Under the pieces are notes generated by a model that was not told the origin of the DNA, ran no database searches, and worked only from the letters and a program-made list of their open reading frames with translations. This document shows, piece after piece, positions 51,237 through 59,968 of a stretch of 64,000 nucleotides of DNA; position 1 is the stretch's first letter, and every line of letters starts with the position of its first letter. The stretch is from Actinomyces sp. S6-Spd3 (lineage in GTDB: Bacteria; Actinomycetota; Actinomycetes; Actinomycetales; Actinomycetaceae). The position numbers and the translations under genes were made by a program. Location: assembly GCF_000758755.1 (NCBI RefSeq), contig NZ_JRMV01000279.1:1-64000 (forward strand), read 5' to 3'.

Positions 51237-52835
51237 TCAGCCCAGGCGCTTGACCAGCGGGAAGGGGATCGTTTCACGGATACCCTGGCCGGTGAGAACC
51301 ATGAGCAGACGGTCGATGCCCATGCCCATGCCACCACACGGCGGGAAGCCCTGCTCCATGGCGATGAGGAAGTCTTCGTCCATGACCATGGCCTCGGGGT
51401 CGCCGTTGGCGGCCGCAAGCGCCTGCGCCTCAAAGCGCTCACGCTGAACGACCGGATCGGCAAGCTCGGAGTAGGCGGTCGCCGTCTCGAAGCCGCGCAC
51501 GTACAGGTCCCACTTTTCGGTCAGGCCGGGGCGCGAACGGTGGTAACGGGTGAGCGGGGAGGTGTCCTCCGGGAAGTCGTAGACGAAGGTGGGACGCCAC
51601 AGCTTGTTGCCCACTAGTTCTTCGAAGATGTCTTCAACGATCTTGCCGTTAACGGCGTAGTCGTCGACCTCCAGGCCGATGCGCTCCGCGTACGTGACGA
51701 GGGTCTCGCGCGGCGTCTCCACCGTGATTTCTTCACCCAAGGCCTCGGAGGTGGAACCGTACAGGTCGATATGATCCCATTCACCTGAGAGGTCGTACTC
51801 GGTGCCATCTGCCAGCGTGACGATCTCTTGACCTTCAGATAGGTCGAAAGCATCGCGAGCCGCCTGCTGAATCAGGTTACGCGTCAACTCGGCCATGCCG
51901 TTGTAATCCGAGTAGGCCTCGTATGCCTCCAGGGAGGTGAACTCGGGGCTGTGCGAGGAGTCCATGCCCTCGTTGCGGAAGTTGCGGTTCATCTCGAAGA
52001 CGCGATCCACGCCACCGACGACCGCACGCTTGAGGTAGATCTCCGTTGCGATGCGCAGGTAGAGATCGGTATCGAGCGCGTTGATATGAGTGATAAAGGG
52101 GCGAGCTGCGGCGCCGCCGTGGATCATCTGCAACATCGGGGTTTCGAGTTCGATGTAGTCGCGGCGGAAGAAGTTCTCGCGGATCGAACGGTTGACGGCC
52201 GCGCGGATACGGATCATGTCGCGCGCGGCGGGGCGTGTGATCAGGTCGAGCTCACGGCGACGGATGCGTTGGTCCTCGGACAGGGTGATTTCTTCGCCGT
52301 CTTCGGTGGTCCAGGTCTTGGGCAGGGGGCGCAGCGCCTTCGAGGCGATCGCCCACGAGGCGTCGGGAGCGGGAAGGGCTGTCGGGGCGGCGGCGTAGGC
52401 AGCCTGGGACTCGGGGGTAACCTCGGCCGGGGTTGCGAAAATCGACAACTCGCCGCGCTTGGAGGAGATCACGCGGCCGTGGACAAAGAGGTGATCACCC
52501 AGGTCGACGTCGTTCTTGTAGGCGGCCAGGGACTCGGCGCCAACGGAAGCTGCGGAGAGCATGACCTGAATCTTGTTGCCTTCGCCGTCCATGAGGGTCG
52601 CGAAGCAGAGCTTGCCACCGTTGCGCGCAAGGATGACGCGGCCTGCCAGGCCCACATAGTCCTCGGTCTCTTCGCCGGCCTCGAGGTGCGCGTACTTCTC
52701 GCGCACCTGCTTAATGGTCGTTGTAATGGGCAGGCGCACCGGGTAAGCGGGGATCCCCGCGTCCATCAGGCGTGCACGCTTGGCCGCGCGAACTTGTACT
52801 TGCTCTGGGGTGTCGTCAACAGGCGAATCAGTCAT
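51237..52835 (-). CDS. lysS: Lysyl-tRNA synthetase, class II
   Basis: 532 residues. Charges tRNA-Lys. N-terminal OB-fold anticodon domain (YVGLAGRVILARNGGKLCFATLMDGEGNKIQVML), then the class II core: motif 1 near RDMIRIRAAVNRSIRENFFRRDYIELETPML, motif 2 RVFEMNRNFRNEGMDSSHSPEF, and motif 3 GGMGMGIDRLLMVLTGQGIRETIPFPLVK at the C terminus. Ribosome site GATGGGAA. It lies 60 nt after panD, matching the M. tuberculosis order pan genes-lysS (coaX is missing here). Confidence 0.97.
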   Translation of the reverse strand: MTDSPVDDTPEQVQVRAAKRARLMDAGIPAYPVRLPITTTIKQVREKYAHLEAGEETEDYVGLAGRVILARNGGKLCFATLMDGEGNKIQVMLSAASVGAESLAAYKNDVDLGDHLFVHGRVISSKRGELSIFATPAEVTPESQAAYAAAPTALPAPDASWAIASKALRPLPKTWTTEDGEEITLSEDQRIRRRELDLITRPAARDMIRIRAAVNRSIRENFFRRDYIELETPMLQMIHGGAAARPFITHINALDTDLYLRIATEIYLKRAVVGGVDRVFEMNRNFRNEGMDSSHSPEFTSLEAYEAYSDYNGMAELTRNLIQQAARDAFDLSEGQEIVTLADGTEYDLSGEWDHIDLYGSTSEALGEEITVETPRETLVTYAERIGLEVDDYAVNGKIVEDIFEELVGNKLWRPTFVYDFPEDTSPLTRYHRSRPGLTEKWDLYVRGFETATAYSELADPVVQRERFEAQALAAANGDPEAMVMDEDFLIAMEQGFPPCGGMGMGIDRLLMVLTGQGIRETIPFPLVKRLG

Positions 52836-52895
52836 GTTCCCATCGTAGCGAAAGCCGAAGACATATCGAACTTCCAGCGCCCGCGCTGAGCAATT

Positions 52896-53330
52896 TCACA
52901 CGCCTGAGCTCTTCAAACCTAAGTTTTGGGCTTGAGACGAGGACTCTGGGACATGCCCCAGAGCTGCCCCTTTTTCAATAATGCGATTGTGTGAATCGAC
53001 GAAAACAACGCTGGGAACCACCGAACGCACCTGCGACTCGGGGACCTGTGCGTACGCCATGATGATGACCAGATCGTCAAGATTTACTAGATGAGCAGCA
53101 GCACCATTGAGCTGGATGACACCGCTCCCCCGCTCACCGGCAATCGTATAGGTCGACAGGCGCGAACCATTATTCACGTCTGCGATATCCACCTTCTGAC
53201 CCGGAACAATGTTGGCGGCGTCGAGAAGATCCTCGTCAATGGTGATGGAGCCGACGTAATGCAGGTCTGCACCCGTGACTCGCGCACGGTGAATCTTCCC
53301 GATCACCATGGTTCGGGTCATTTCGCTCAT
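52896..53330 (-). CDS. panD: Aspartate 1-decarboxylase
   Basis: Makes beta-alanine for pantothenate. 144 residues from ATG 53330, overlapping the panC stop (ATGA). Pyruvoyl-type proenzyme: self-cleavage is expected between G27 and S28 in [10 protein letters not shown]. Other conserved parts: [34 protein letters not shown] 111-bp upstream extension in frame overlaps panC and is not used. Confidence 0.97.
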   Translation of the reverse strand: MSEMTRTMVIGKIHRARVTGADLHYVGSITIDEDLLDAANIVPGQKVDIADVNNGSRLSTYTIAGERGSGVIQLNGAAAHLVNLDDLVIIMAYAQVPESQVRSVVPSVVFVDSHNRIIEKGAALGHVPESSSQAQNLGLKSSGV

Positions 53331-54262
53331 CGAGCGTCTCCAGAAACACTGACCATAACATCCGCATTGTCGATCAAACGGGTCGCCCCCACTCGCGCAG
53401 CAAGAAGAATTCGGGCTCGCATTGTTCCTTGCGCTGCCCATCGTTCAAAGGAGGCCCCGCGAAGCTCGGGATTAACCTGGTCTGCTGCGCTCCCGCTTCC
53501 CGCAAGCAAGGTGAAATCATCGTCATCCACAATTGCGACATAGTCAGGCTCAACGCCTTCTTCAGCGTCGAGAACCTGCTGGGCAGCACGCAAGACTTCA
53601 CTGACGGGCACCCCGAGCGCAGCGGCAGCCCGGGCCTCGTCAATCGCCCGGGAAAGAGCACGCGCGTGCTCACGCTCAGCATCACTGAGGTACTGGTTAC
53701 GCGAAGAGAGAGCAACACCATCACTATCGCGCACAATCTCTACGCCCTGAATGCGCACGGGGATATCAAGATCGCGGACAAAAGTTCGGATCACAGCAAG
53801 CTGCTGAGCATCCTTTTGACCAAAAAGCGCGACCTCTGGGCGGATCAGGTTCAGGGCCTTCGTGACAACCAAGGCGACACCCGCAAAGTGCGTCGGACGC
53901 GTTGCGCCTTCAAGGATGTGAGCGACAGGGCCAGCATCGATACGGGTCGTTGCGGGAACCGGATAAGCATCGTCATTCGAGGGAGCCCAAACGACATCAG
54001 CACCCACTGTCGACAGGGCCTCCATATCCGCATCCAGAGTGCGCGGATAGGCATCATAGTCTTCTCCCGGCGCGAACTGCGTGGGGTTGACGAAGATCGT
54101 GACAACGACGTGATCAGCTAGTTCGTGGGCTTGCCGAACGAGTTCCAAATGGCCTCGGTGCAGCGCTCCCATAGTCATGACGAGCGCCACGCTACCTTCA
54201 AGGGCACTAAGAGCCGCTGCTAGTTCTTCACGGGTATGCGTCAGTTGAGGCTTTGGATTCAT
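53327..54262 (-). CDS. panC: Pantothenate synthetase
   Basis: Ligates pantoate and beta-alanine with ATP. 311 residues. HxGH-type motif [11 protein letters not shown] (H35, H38), [29 protein letters not shown] and SSRNQYLS (KMSKS-equivalent) are present. It is coupled to panD downstream. Starts 58 nt after the DUF2520 gene. Confidence 0.97.
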   Translation of the reverse strand: MNPKPQLTHTREELAAALSALEGSVALVMTMGALHRGHLELVRQAHELADHVVVTIFVNPTQFAPGEDYDAYPRTLDADMEALSTVGADVVWAPSNDDAYPVPATTRIDAGPVAHILEGATRPTHFAGVALVVTKALNLIRPEVALFGQKDAQQLAVIRTFVRDLDIPVRIQGVEIVRDSDGVALSSRNQYLSDAEREHARALSRAIDEARAAAALGVPVSEVLRAAQQVLDAEEGVEPDYVAIVDDDDFTLLAGSGSAADQVNPELRGASFERWAAQGTMRARILLAARVGATRLIDNADVMVSVSGDAR

Positions 54263-54320
54263 GTAAATAATTTTTCACCGAAAGGTACCCGAGGCGCCAT
54301 TTTCACTGGGGTCTAACAGG

Positions 54321-55247
54321 TCACTTTTCGTCCATAGCACGCAGGGCCTGGCGAATTTCTTGGGCAACAGGGGCGCTGATACGCCCCTCAAACTCCAAAA
54401 GATCCACGGTGTGGAGCGTCATCGAAGCGTAGGTCTTGCTGACTTCACGCAGGCGCTGCCCCCACTGGCCTTCTCCTTCAAGGTCTTCTTCGAGAGCCTT
54501 GGCTTCAAGGACTCGAAGGTGAGTGCGGATGGTTCCCGCATCACCTCGCGGAATCGGTCCGGAAATTCCCCGTTCTCCTGCTCGAAGCGCACGATCAAGC
54601 GCGGCCTCGCACAGAGGACGCAGGAAGGTCCCAGGATCTTCGATCCCGACAGTCGTCAAAACCTGCTTTGCCTGCGCAACAACTGCTGCAAGGAAATTTG
54701 CCCCGTGGTTCAAGGCAGCGTGGTAAACGCCGCGGTCTTCTTCGGAAACCTCGAAGGGCTCTCCACCCATCTCAACAACAAGCGCCTGCGCAATGGGAAG
54801 CGCGATGGCCGGAGCAGTCACAGCAAAAGGAGTACCGATCAGGCGAGGAATATCCACCGACGTGCCCGTAAAGGTCATCGCGGGGTGAATTGCCAGCGGA
54901 ATCGCACCCGCTCGGGTTGCGGGTGCAAGAACTTCAATCCCGTGCGCTCCTGAGGTGTGGACGACCAGCTGCGAAGCCTTCCATGCACCGAGTTCCCCGA
55001 GGCCGGACACCAACCCCGCGAGTTGATCGTCGGGTACGGTCAGGAGAACCAATTCGCAGCTGCGAACGATCTCTTCTACGGGCAGGACCGGTATTCCCGG
55101 CAGGAGCGCGTCGGCACGTTCTCTCGATTCTTCGGAGGAAGCGCTGACTCCCACGAGTTTGTGTCCAACTGCGCGTAGGGCCGATCCAAGGACCGGACCG
55201 ACGTGCCCCATGCCGATAATGCCAATGTCTAGGCGTCCGCCACGCAT
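54321..55247 (-). CDS. Rossmann-fold/DUF2520 protein, candidate ketopantoate reductase
   Basis: 308 residues. N-terminal NAD(P)-binding Rossmann domain (LDIGIIGMGHVGPVLGSALRAVG, about 6-28) followed by a helical DUF2520 domain (about 140-300) with HPAMTFTGTSVDIPRLIGTPFAV and NHGANFLAAVVAQAKQVL. In Actinobacteria this family is encoded immediately before panC (Rv3603c in M. tuberculosis). I recall an alternative ketopantoate reductase, PanG, with a similar domain layout, so this gene is a plausible supplier of pantoate; no PanE or PanB is seen here. It starts 8 nt after the PH-domain gene. Confidence 0.75.
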   Translation of the reverse strand: MRGGRLDIGIIGMGHVGPVLGSALRAVGHKLVGVSASSEESRERADALLPGIPVLPVEEIVRSCELVLLTVPDDQLAGLVSGLGELGAWKASQLVVHTSGAHGIEVLAPATRAGAIPLAIHPAMTFTGTSVDIPRLIGTPFAVTAPAIALPIAQALVVEMGGEPFEVSEEDRGVYHAALNHGANFLAAVVAQAKQVLTTVGIEDPGTFLRPLCEAALDRALRAGERGISGPIPRGDAGTIRTHLRVLEAKALEEDLEGEGQWGQRLREVSKTYASMTLHTVDLLEFEGRISAPVAQEIRQALRAMDEK

Positions 55248-55255
55248 GTTGAACC

Positions 55256-57007
55256 TTACTGTGTCACTGGTGATGTCTCAAAGCCTGAGCGCACACCATT
55301 CTCCATGCGTAGCATCCACTTTTCGGGAGGCTCGCTTGCTCGCGTGACATGCCCGAGGTGGAGCAAGGTTTCCAGGTCCGCACTTACCTGCGTGGCATCC
55401 TGATGTTCCGCTTTCATGGTGAAGGGACCGGGAACCAAATGCATGTGAAGGGTGGCAACGCCCAGGGCGCGTTCCAGCGGACCTGCCTTCGCACTGACGG
55501 ACTGCAAACGCGCGATAGGTGCCCAGAAGCTCTTGCGCGTAAGCCACCCGTCTCGGACAACGAAAGTCGTCCGAGTAATTGCGCGGGCACGACGTTTGAA
55601 GAGGAATGGATCCAGAATGAAGGCGCGAGCTGACATTCGGACAAAACCGTTGCCATCCCCTGTTCCTGCGAGCGCAGCATCAACGAAAGTCTGGATGTCA
55701 TCGACCCCGAGGTCCTCGATGACTGCCCACAGTGCAAAGTTCACGTCCCGGCGTGTTCCCACGGGGATGAGGACATGAGAGCTCTGCTGTTTATTTTGAT
55801 CGGTATCTTTTGCCCCGTAGCCCGCCTGCAGGATCAGCACGCGATACCACCCGAAGAAACGCCACAGGAATGGCTGCTGGATCTCAATCGCGTGGATTCG
55901 CCTGGGGGGAATTGTCTGAGAACGTGTGCTCAGGAGCCCGCGACGCAGGCGCAGGCCGTCCGGGGAAATCGCAAGGCGGAAGTTGGCCTCGGAAGCAAAG
56001 CGATTCCAATGGAAGCTCGCAACGGAGAGCCCCACCATAGCCACACCACCGAGAGAGGCGGTGATTCCCGCCAAACCGATATAGGGAATACTTGCAGCGC
56101 CGATAACAATGATCACGATCAATGCCAAGACAGAGACGAGCGCGCTCATCGAAAGAAGCTGCGAGCCGAGAAGGCGCCCCATTGGCACTTGGTACAGTTC
56201 CCGTTCGGGCGCAACTGGGATTGTGGATGGCGCAAAGACCTCACCCGTATAGCTGAAGTTTGCCGGCTGAGGCATCGCTCCCGGTTGTGCGGGCATTGCC
56301 GGAGCTTGCGGGTATTGACCTTGCGGAACAGGGCTGTAGGGTGCCTGGGTACTCTGCGCGCTGCCGTAGGGAGCCTGGGTGGGAGCGTAGGGGGAGGCAG
56401 CCTGGGGCGCTCCATACGGTGCCGCGTACCCTTGGCCTCCCATTGCCGAGGCCTGGGCTGGGCTCTGTCCGCTCATCTTCAGTCCTGCTGCGCGAGCAAG
56501 AATTTCACCGCGCAAGGCTTCTAATTCAGAGACCTTGAGGAAACCGATAGTGATATTTGAATCCGAGCCGCCAGCAACCTCAACGTCGAGTTTCCCCAAT
56601 CCAACAAGGCGTGCAAGGACCGGCTGGGTAATGTCCACCGCTTGGATGCGGTCAAGCCGCGCGTGACGTTGATTCCGGTTCAGGATGCCTTTGCGGAACC
56701 ACAAAGCTGAATCAGTGAGCGCGTAGGCCGTCACTCGCCATTGAAGGAAGGTGTAGAGAAAAAGAAATGCGATGACAAGAATAGACACCAGCGCGACAAG
56801 GAAAAGCCTGTCCATAATGGCGTTTCCAAGCCCGGCGTTCATCGCTTCTTGGAGTTCATTGAGGTTTCGCACGGTAGCGAAAGCAATGATGGCAACAATG
56901 ATCGGCCACACCTCGAGAAGAGGAGTGATGATGTGGACACGTCTCCACAGCGAGGGGTCCACTCCCTGGTCTGCTGCAAACGTTCGCTGCGCAGAATTCA
57001 TGATCAC
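55256..57007 (-). CDS. Bacterial PH-domain (bPH2, YdbT-like) membrane protein
   Basis: 583 residues. Hydrophobic helices at about 30-48 and 70-88 are followed by a bPH2 domain (about 88-150, RVTAYALTDSALWFRKGILNRNQRHARLDRIQAVDI), a Pro/Gln/Ala-rich linker (SPYAPTQAPYGSAQSTQAPYSPVPQ) and a second membrane pair with a bPH2 domain (SPDGLRLRRGLLSTRSQTIPPRRIHAIEI), then a third copy (TTFVVRDGWLTRKSFWAPIARLQSVS). Start GTG 57007 overlaps the stop of the upstream PH-domain gene (GTGA). YdbS/YdbT pairs occur in many Gram-positives; their function is not well defined, perhaps envelope stress. Confidence 0.88.
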   Translation of the reverse strand: MIMNSAQRTFAADQGVDPSLWRRVHIITPLLEVWPIIVAIIAFATVRNLNELQEAMNAGLGNAIMDRLFLVALVSILVIAFLFLYTFLQWRVTAYALTDSALWFRKGILNRNQRHARLDRIQAVDITQPVLARLVGLGKLDVEVAGGSDSNITIGFLKVSELEALRGEILARAAGLKMSGQSPAQASAMGGQGYAAPYGAPQAASPYAPTQAPYGSAQSTQAPYSPVPQGQYPQAPAMPAQPGAMPQPANFSYTGEVFAPSTIPVAPERELYQVPMGRLLGSQLLSMSALVSVLALIVIIVIGAASIPYIGLAGITASLGGVAMVGLSVASFHWNRFASEANFRLAISPDGLRLRRGLLSTRSQTIPPRRIHAIEIQQPFLWRFFGWYRVLILQAGYGAKDTDQNKQQSSHVLIPVGTRRDVNFALWAVIEDLGVDDIQTFVDAALAGTGDGNGFVRMSARAFILDPFLFKRRARAITRTTFVVRDGWLTRKSFWAPIARLQSVSAKAGPLERALGVATLHMHLVPGPFTMKAEHQDATQVSADLETLLHLGHVTRASEPPEKWMLRMENGVRSGFETSPVTQ

Positions 57008-57513
57008 AGCCCCGCCATCTCAGCGCTCCCGCGCTGCGCAAGGTAGTCGCGGAGTTGGGCAGCTTGTTCGGAGGGAATGCCGTGGAGGTGAGCTGACGTC
57101 TGGGTCGATGCCGTGTGAATCACGATCGAGGAAATTCCGAACATACGCGCAATCGGGCCCTCGGAGATATCGACATACTGGATGCGGCCGTAGGGAACAA
57201 TCGTCATTGAACGGAAGAACGCGCCTCGACGGATGAGGAAGTCATGCTCTCCCTGTGCCCATGCGAGGTTGCGAACTTGGCGTCCGATCAGCCATAGGAA
57301 ATAGAGCCAGAGGAGGCCGACACACACAAGTGCTGCATAAAGAAGTGGCTGTGGGAATTCCTCCAAGATCTGCGTCATGACGACAATGGGGGCCGCAATG
57401 ATGAGGAAGAAAACTGTCAGGGAAATCCGACGAACAGTTGCCAGCGCACGCTTGACGGGATTGAAGATCACGCCCTGCGGTTCGAAGAGGGCACGGGAGG
57501 AGTTTTTGCTCAT
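57004..57513 (-). CDS. Bacterial PH-domain (bPH2, YdbS-like) membrane protein
   Basis: 169 residues with two transmembrane helices (about 30-48 and 58-80) followed by one bPH2 domain (about 90-160; FLIRRGAFFRSMTIVPYGRIQYVDISEGPIARMFGISSIVIHTAS). It is translationally coupled to the YdbT-like gene by a 4-base overlap, so the two products probably form a complex. First gene of the unit leading to the pan genes and lysS. Confidence 0.88.
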   Translation of the reverse strand: MSKNSSRALFEPQGVIFNPVKRALATVRRISLTVFFLIIAAPIVVMTQILEEFPQPLLYAALVCVGLLWLYFLWLIGRQVRNLAWAQGEHDFLIRRGAFFRSMTIVPYGRIQYVDISEGPIARMFGISSIVIHTASTQTSAHLHGIPSEQAAQLRDYLAQRGSAEMAGL

Positions 57514-57620
57514 ATAAAAATGATACGGGCAGACTCCGTCATCTCCGACAATCTCACAAATAAAATTTCACACAGTGGACATTCAGGTTTCGTCCAGAAA
57601 ATTCACTCAAAATGTTCACT

Positions 57621-58331
57621 ATGACGGAATTTGAGAACAATGGAGAAGCACGACTTCTCGTCGTTGACGATGAACCCAATATCCGAGATCTTCTGGCCTC
57701 ATCACTGCGATTCGCAGGATTCGATGTCATCACGGCAGAAGACGGTGCCTCGGCATACCACCAGGCACAGGAAGAACGCCCTGATCTGATCGTCTTGGAC
57801 GTCATGCTTCCCGACATGGATGGTTTCACCGTGACCCGCCGCCTGCGCGACGCCGGAATCACCATCCCCGTTTTGTTCCTGACCGCTCGCGACGATATGC
57901 GTGACAAGATCCAGGGCCTCACGGTCGGCGGCGACGACTACGTCACCAAGCCCTTCGGCCTCGAAGAAGTTGTTGCACGCATCCGCGCAATTCTGCGCCG
58001 CACGCTCGGCGAAAGTGGCGACGATGGCAAGCTCCGCGTCGCAGATCTCGTCATCGACGAGGACGCCCACGAAGTGACCCGCGCTGGCGTGCCGATCGAC
58101 CTCTCCCCCACCGAGTTCAAGCTTTTGCGCTACCTGATGATCAATCAGGGACGCGTCGTTTCCAAGATGCAGATCCTCGATCATGTGTGGGAATACGACT
58201 GGGACGGCGAAGTTGCGATCGTCGAATCCTACATTTCCTACCTGCGTCGCAAGCTTGCTGTCGAAGGCGCAAGCGGCGAACTGATTCACACCAAGCGAGG
58301 CGTTGGATACATCCTCCGAGACGAAAACTAA
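57621..58331 (+). CDS. OmpR/PhoP-family response regulator
   Basis: 236 residues from ATG 57621. Receiver domain LLVVDDEPNIRDLLASSLRFAGFDV with phospho-acceptor D60 (LIVLDVMLPDMDGF), T and K of LTARDD and VTKPF; C-terminal winged-helix effector SPTEFKLLRYLMINQGRVVSKMQILDHVWEYDWDGEVAIVESYISYLRRKL. It closely resembles M. tuberculosis PhoP/TcrX proteins by eye. The histidine kinase gene follows after 3 nt. Just before the start TTCACT is repeated (57602-57607, 57615-57620). Confidence 0.93.
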   Translation: MTEFENNGEARLLVVDDEPNIRDLLASSLRFAGFDVITAEDGASAYHQAQEERPDLIVLDVMLPDMDGFTVTRRLRDAGITIPVLFLTARDDMRDKIQGLTVGGDDYVTKPFGLEEVVARIRAILRRTLGESGDDGKLRVADLVIDEDAHEVTRAGVPIDLSPTEFKLLRYLMINQGRVVSKMQILDHVWEYDWDGEVAIVESYISYLRRKLAVEGASGELIHTKRGVGYILRDEN

Positions 58332-58334
58332 GAG

Positions 58335-59834
58335 ATGTATCCTCGCGGGGTCGTATACAAATTCTGGTCGTCACGTTCGTTGACGGCCAGAATTGTTGCG
58401 CTTACCACGCTTCTTTTGACGCTTGGTCTTTCCCTTTCTGCGACGGTCATGATCGGCCTTTTGCAACGTCACTTGGTTGCACAGGTTGACGATGAACTCT
58501 CGTCGACAGTTCTATCGCTGTCCTCGAAAGTCATCGAAACACCGCAGGAACTCGCGAAAGAGCCCAGTCTTCCGACTCTCTACTACCTGAACATCCACCG
58601 GGACACGGAAGAGGATGTCACCCTACTGTCGGCCTCGACGCGCGACCACGCGGGTAAGCCACTAGTCCCCGAGCTCCTCAAGCCCGGAGAAAGCGCGAAT
58701 ACAGCTAGCGGATGGACCGACCCCATTACCGTCGAATCGACGAAGAAAGGCTCGATGTGGCGAGCCGTCATTGTCCCCATCACGCGCAAGGGTGAAACCA
58801 CCCCATCGGGAACCCTCACCGTCGCCCTGCCCCTCAACGACGTCCAATTCACCATCCAAAACATGGCGGGATACGTTGCGACAACGGCAATTGCGATCAT
58901 CGCTATCGGAACAGGATTGGCAACCTATCTCGTGAGGCGTGCGCTTTCTCCGCTGCGTGGCATCGAGACGACAGCGGGTGAGATCGCTGCGGGAGACCTC
59001 ACCCAGCGTGTTCCTTTCGCGCCGCCTTCTACAGAAGTCGGCTCACTCTCCAAGTCCTTGAACTCCATGCTCTCCCAGCTTGAGCAATCGTTCGCCGCAC
59101 GCGAAGAATCGGAGCGGAAGATCCGACGCTTCGTCTCCGATGCCTCGCATGAATTGCGCACTCCTCTTGCCGCAATCTCCGGCTACTGCGAGCTGTACTC
59201 GATGGGTGGAGTCCCAAGTGAACGCACAGGCGAAGTCATGGGACGTATCCGCTCTGAATCAACGCGCATGAGTTCTTTGGTTGAAGACCTCTTGACTCTG
59301 GCGCGCCTCGACGAGGGACGCCCGCTAGAAATCGTTGACGTCGACGTTATCGCTATGCTGCGCAATGCTCGTTTCGATCTGTCGGCTCTTGACCCAACCC
59401 GTCAGGTTGAAATTGAGAGCTTTGATTCGCAAGAACTCCCTCAATCCGTGTGGATTCAAGCCGATCGCGATCGACTCCAGCAGGTACTGACCAACATCAT
59501 CGGCAACATCGTGCGCTACACGCCTCGTTCGTCACCGGTTGAGATCGCCGTCGCCCAGCGCCCCTCCAACGTTCTCATCGAGTTCAGAGATCACGGTCCG
59601 GGTATCGCTAAGGAAGACTTCGAAAAAGTCTTCCAGCGCTTCTACCGCACAGAGAACTCACGCGCGCGATCCCTCGGCGGTTCGGGACTTGGTTTGTCGA
59701 TCGTCTCGTCGATCATCTCAGCCCACGGCGGGCACGCGGAACTCGCCAAGACGCCGGGCGGGGGGCTAACCGTCCGCATCACCATGCCGATTGTGCAGTC
59801 CAAGGACCGCATCAACACACAGCCCGATGCATAA
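58335..59834 (+). CDS. Two-component sensor histidine kinase (PhoR/MprB-like)
   Basis: 499 residues. Two transmembrane helices (about 18-45 and 180-200) flank an extracellular sensor of about 130 residues; then HAMP (RRALSPLRGIETTAGEIAAGDLTQRV), HisKA with H272 in FVSDASHELRTPLAA, and HATPase_c with N box NIIGNIVRYTPRSSP, G1 DHGPGI and G2 GGSGLGLSIV. Forms a pair with the response regulator upstream. Ligand unknown; the sensor region is not like classical PhoQ. Confidence 0.95.
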   Translation: MYPRGVVYKFWSSRSLTARIVALTTLLLTLGLSLSATVMIGLLQRHLVAQVDDELSSTVLSLSSKVIETPQELAKEPSLPTLYYLNIHRDTEEDVTLLSASTRDHAGKPLVPELLKPGESANTASGWTDPITVESTKKGSMWRAVIVPITRKGETTPSGTLTVALPLNDVQFTIQNMAGYVATTAIAIIAIGTGLATYLVRRALSPLRGIETTAGEIAAGDLTQRVPFAPPSTEVGSLSKSLNSMLSQLEQSFAAREESERKIRRFVSDASHELRTPLAAISGYCELYSMGGVPSERTGEVMGRIRSESTRMSSLVEDLLTLARLDEGRPLEIVDVDVIAMLRNARFDLSALDPTRQVEIESFDSQELPQSVWIQADRDRLQQVLTNIIGNIVRYTPRSSPVEIAVAQRPSNVLIEFRDHGPGIAKEDFEKVFQRFYRTENSRARSLGGSGLGLSIVSSIISAHGGHAELAKTPGGGLTVRITMPIVQSKDRINTQPDA

Positions 59835-59968
59835 ACGCGCTGGGAGATATCCGGGCGGGCGCTGTGTTGCCTCTGCGAGTTTTCTCGCGTTAAGATCACG
59901 GCCGTGCCAAGTGCCACGAAAGTGGCTAGCATGGCAAAGTAACATTGTCAGACTAGGAGTGAACGCTC

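Noticed and set aside
51951-52889. 312-codon open frame on the + strand
   Set aside because: Antisense to lysS; Gly/Val/Arg-rich with no domain.
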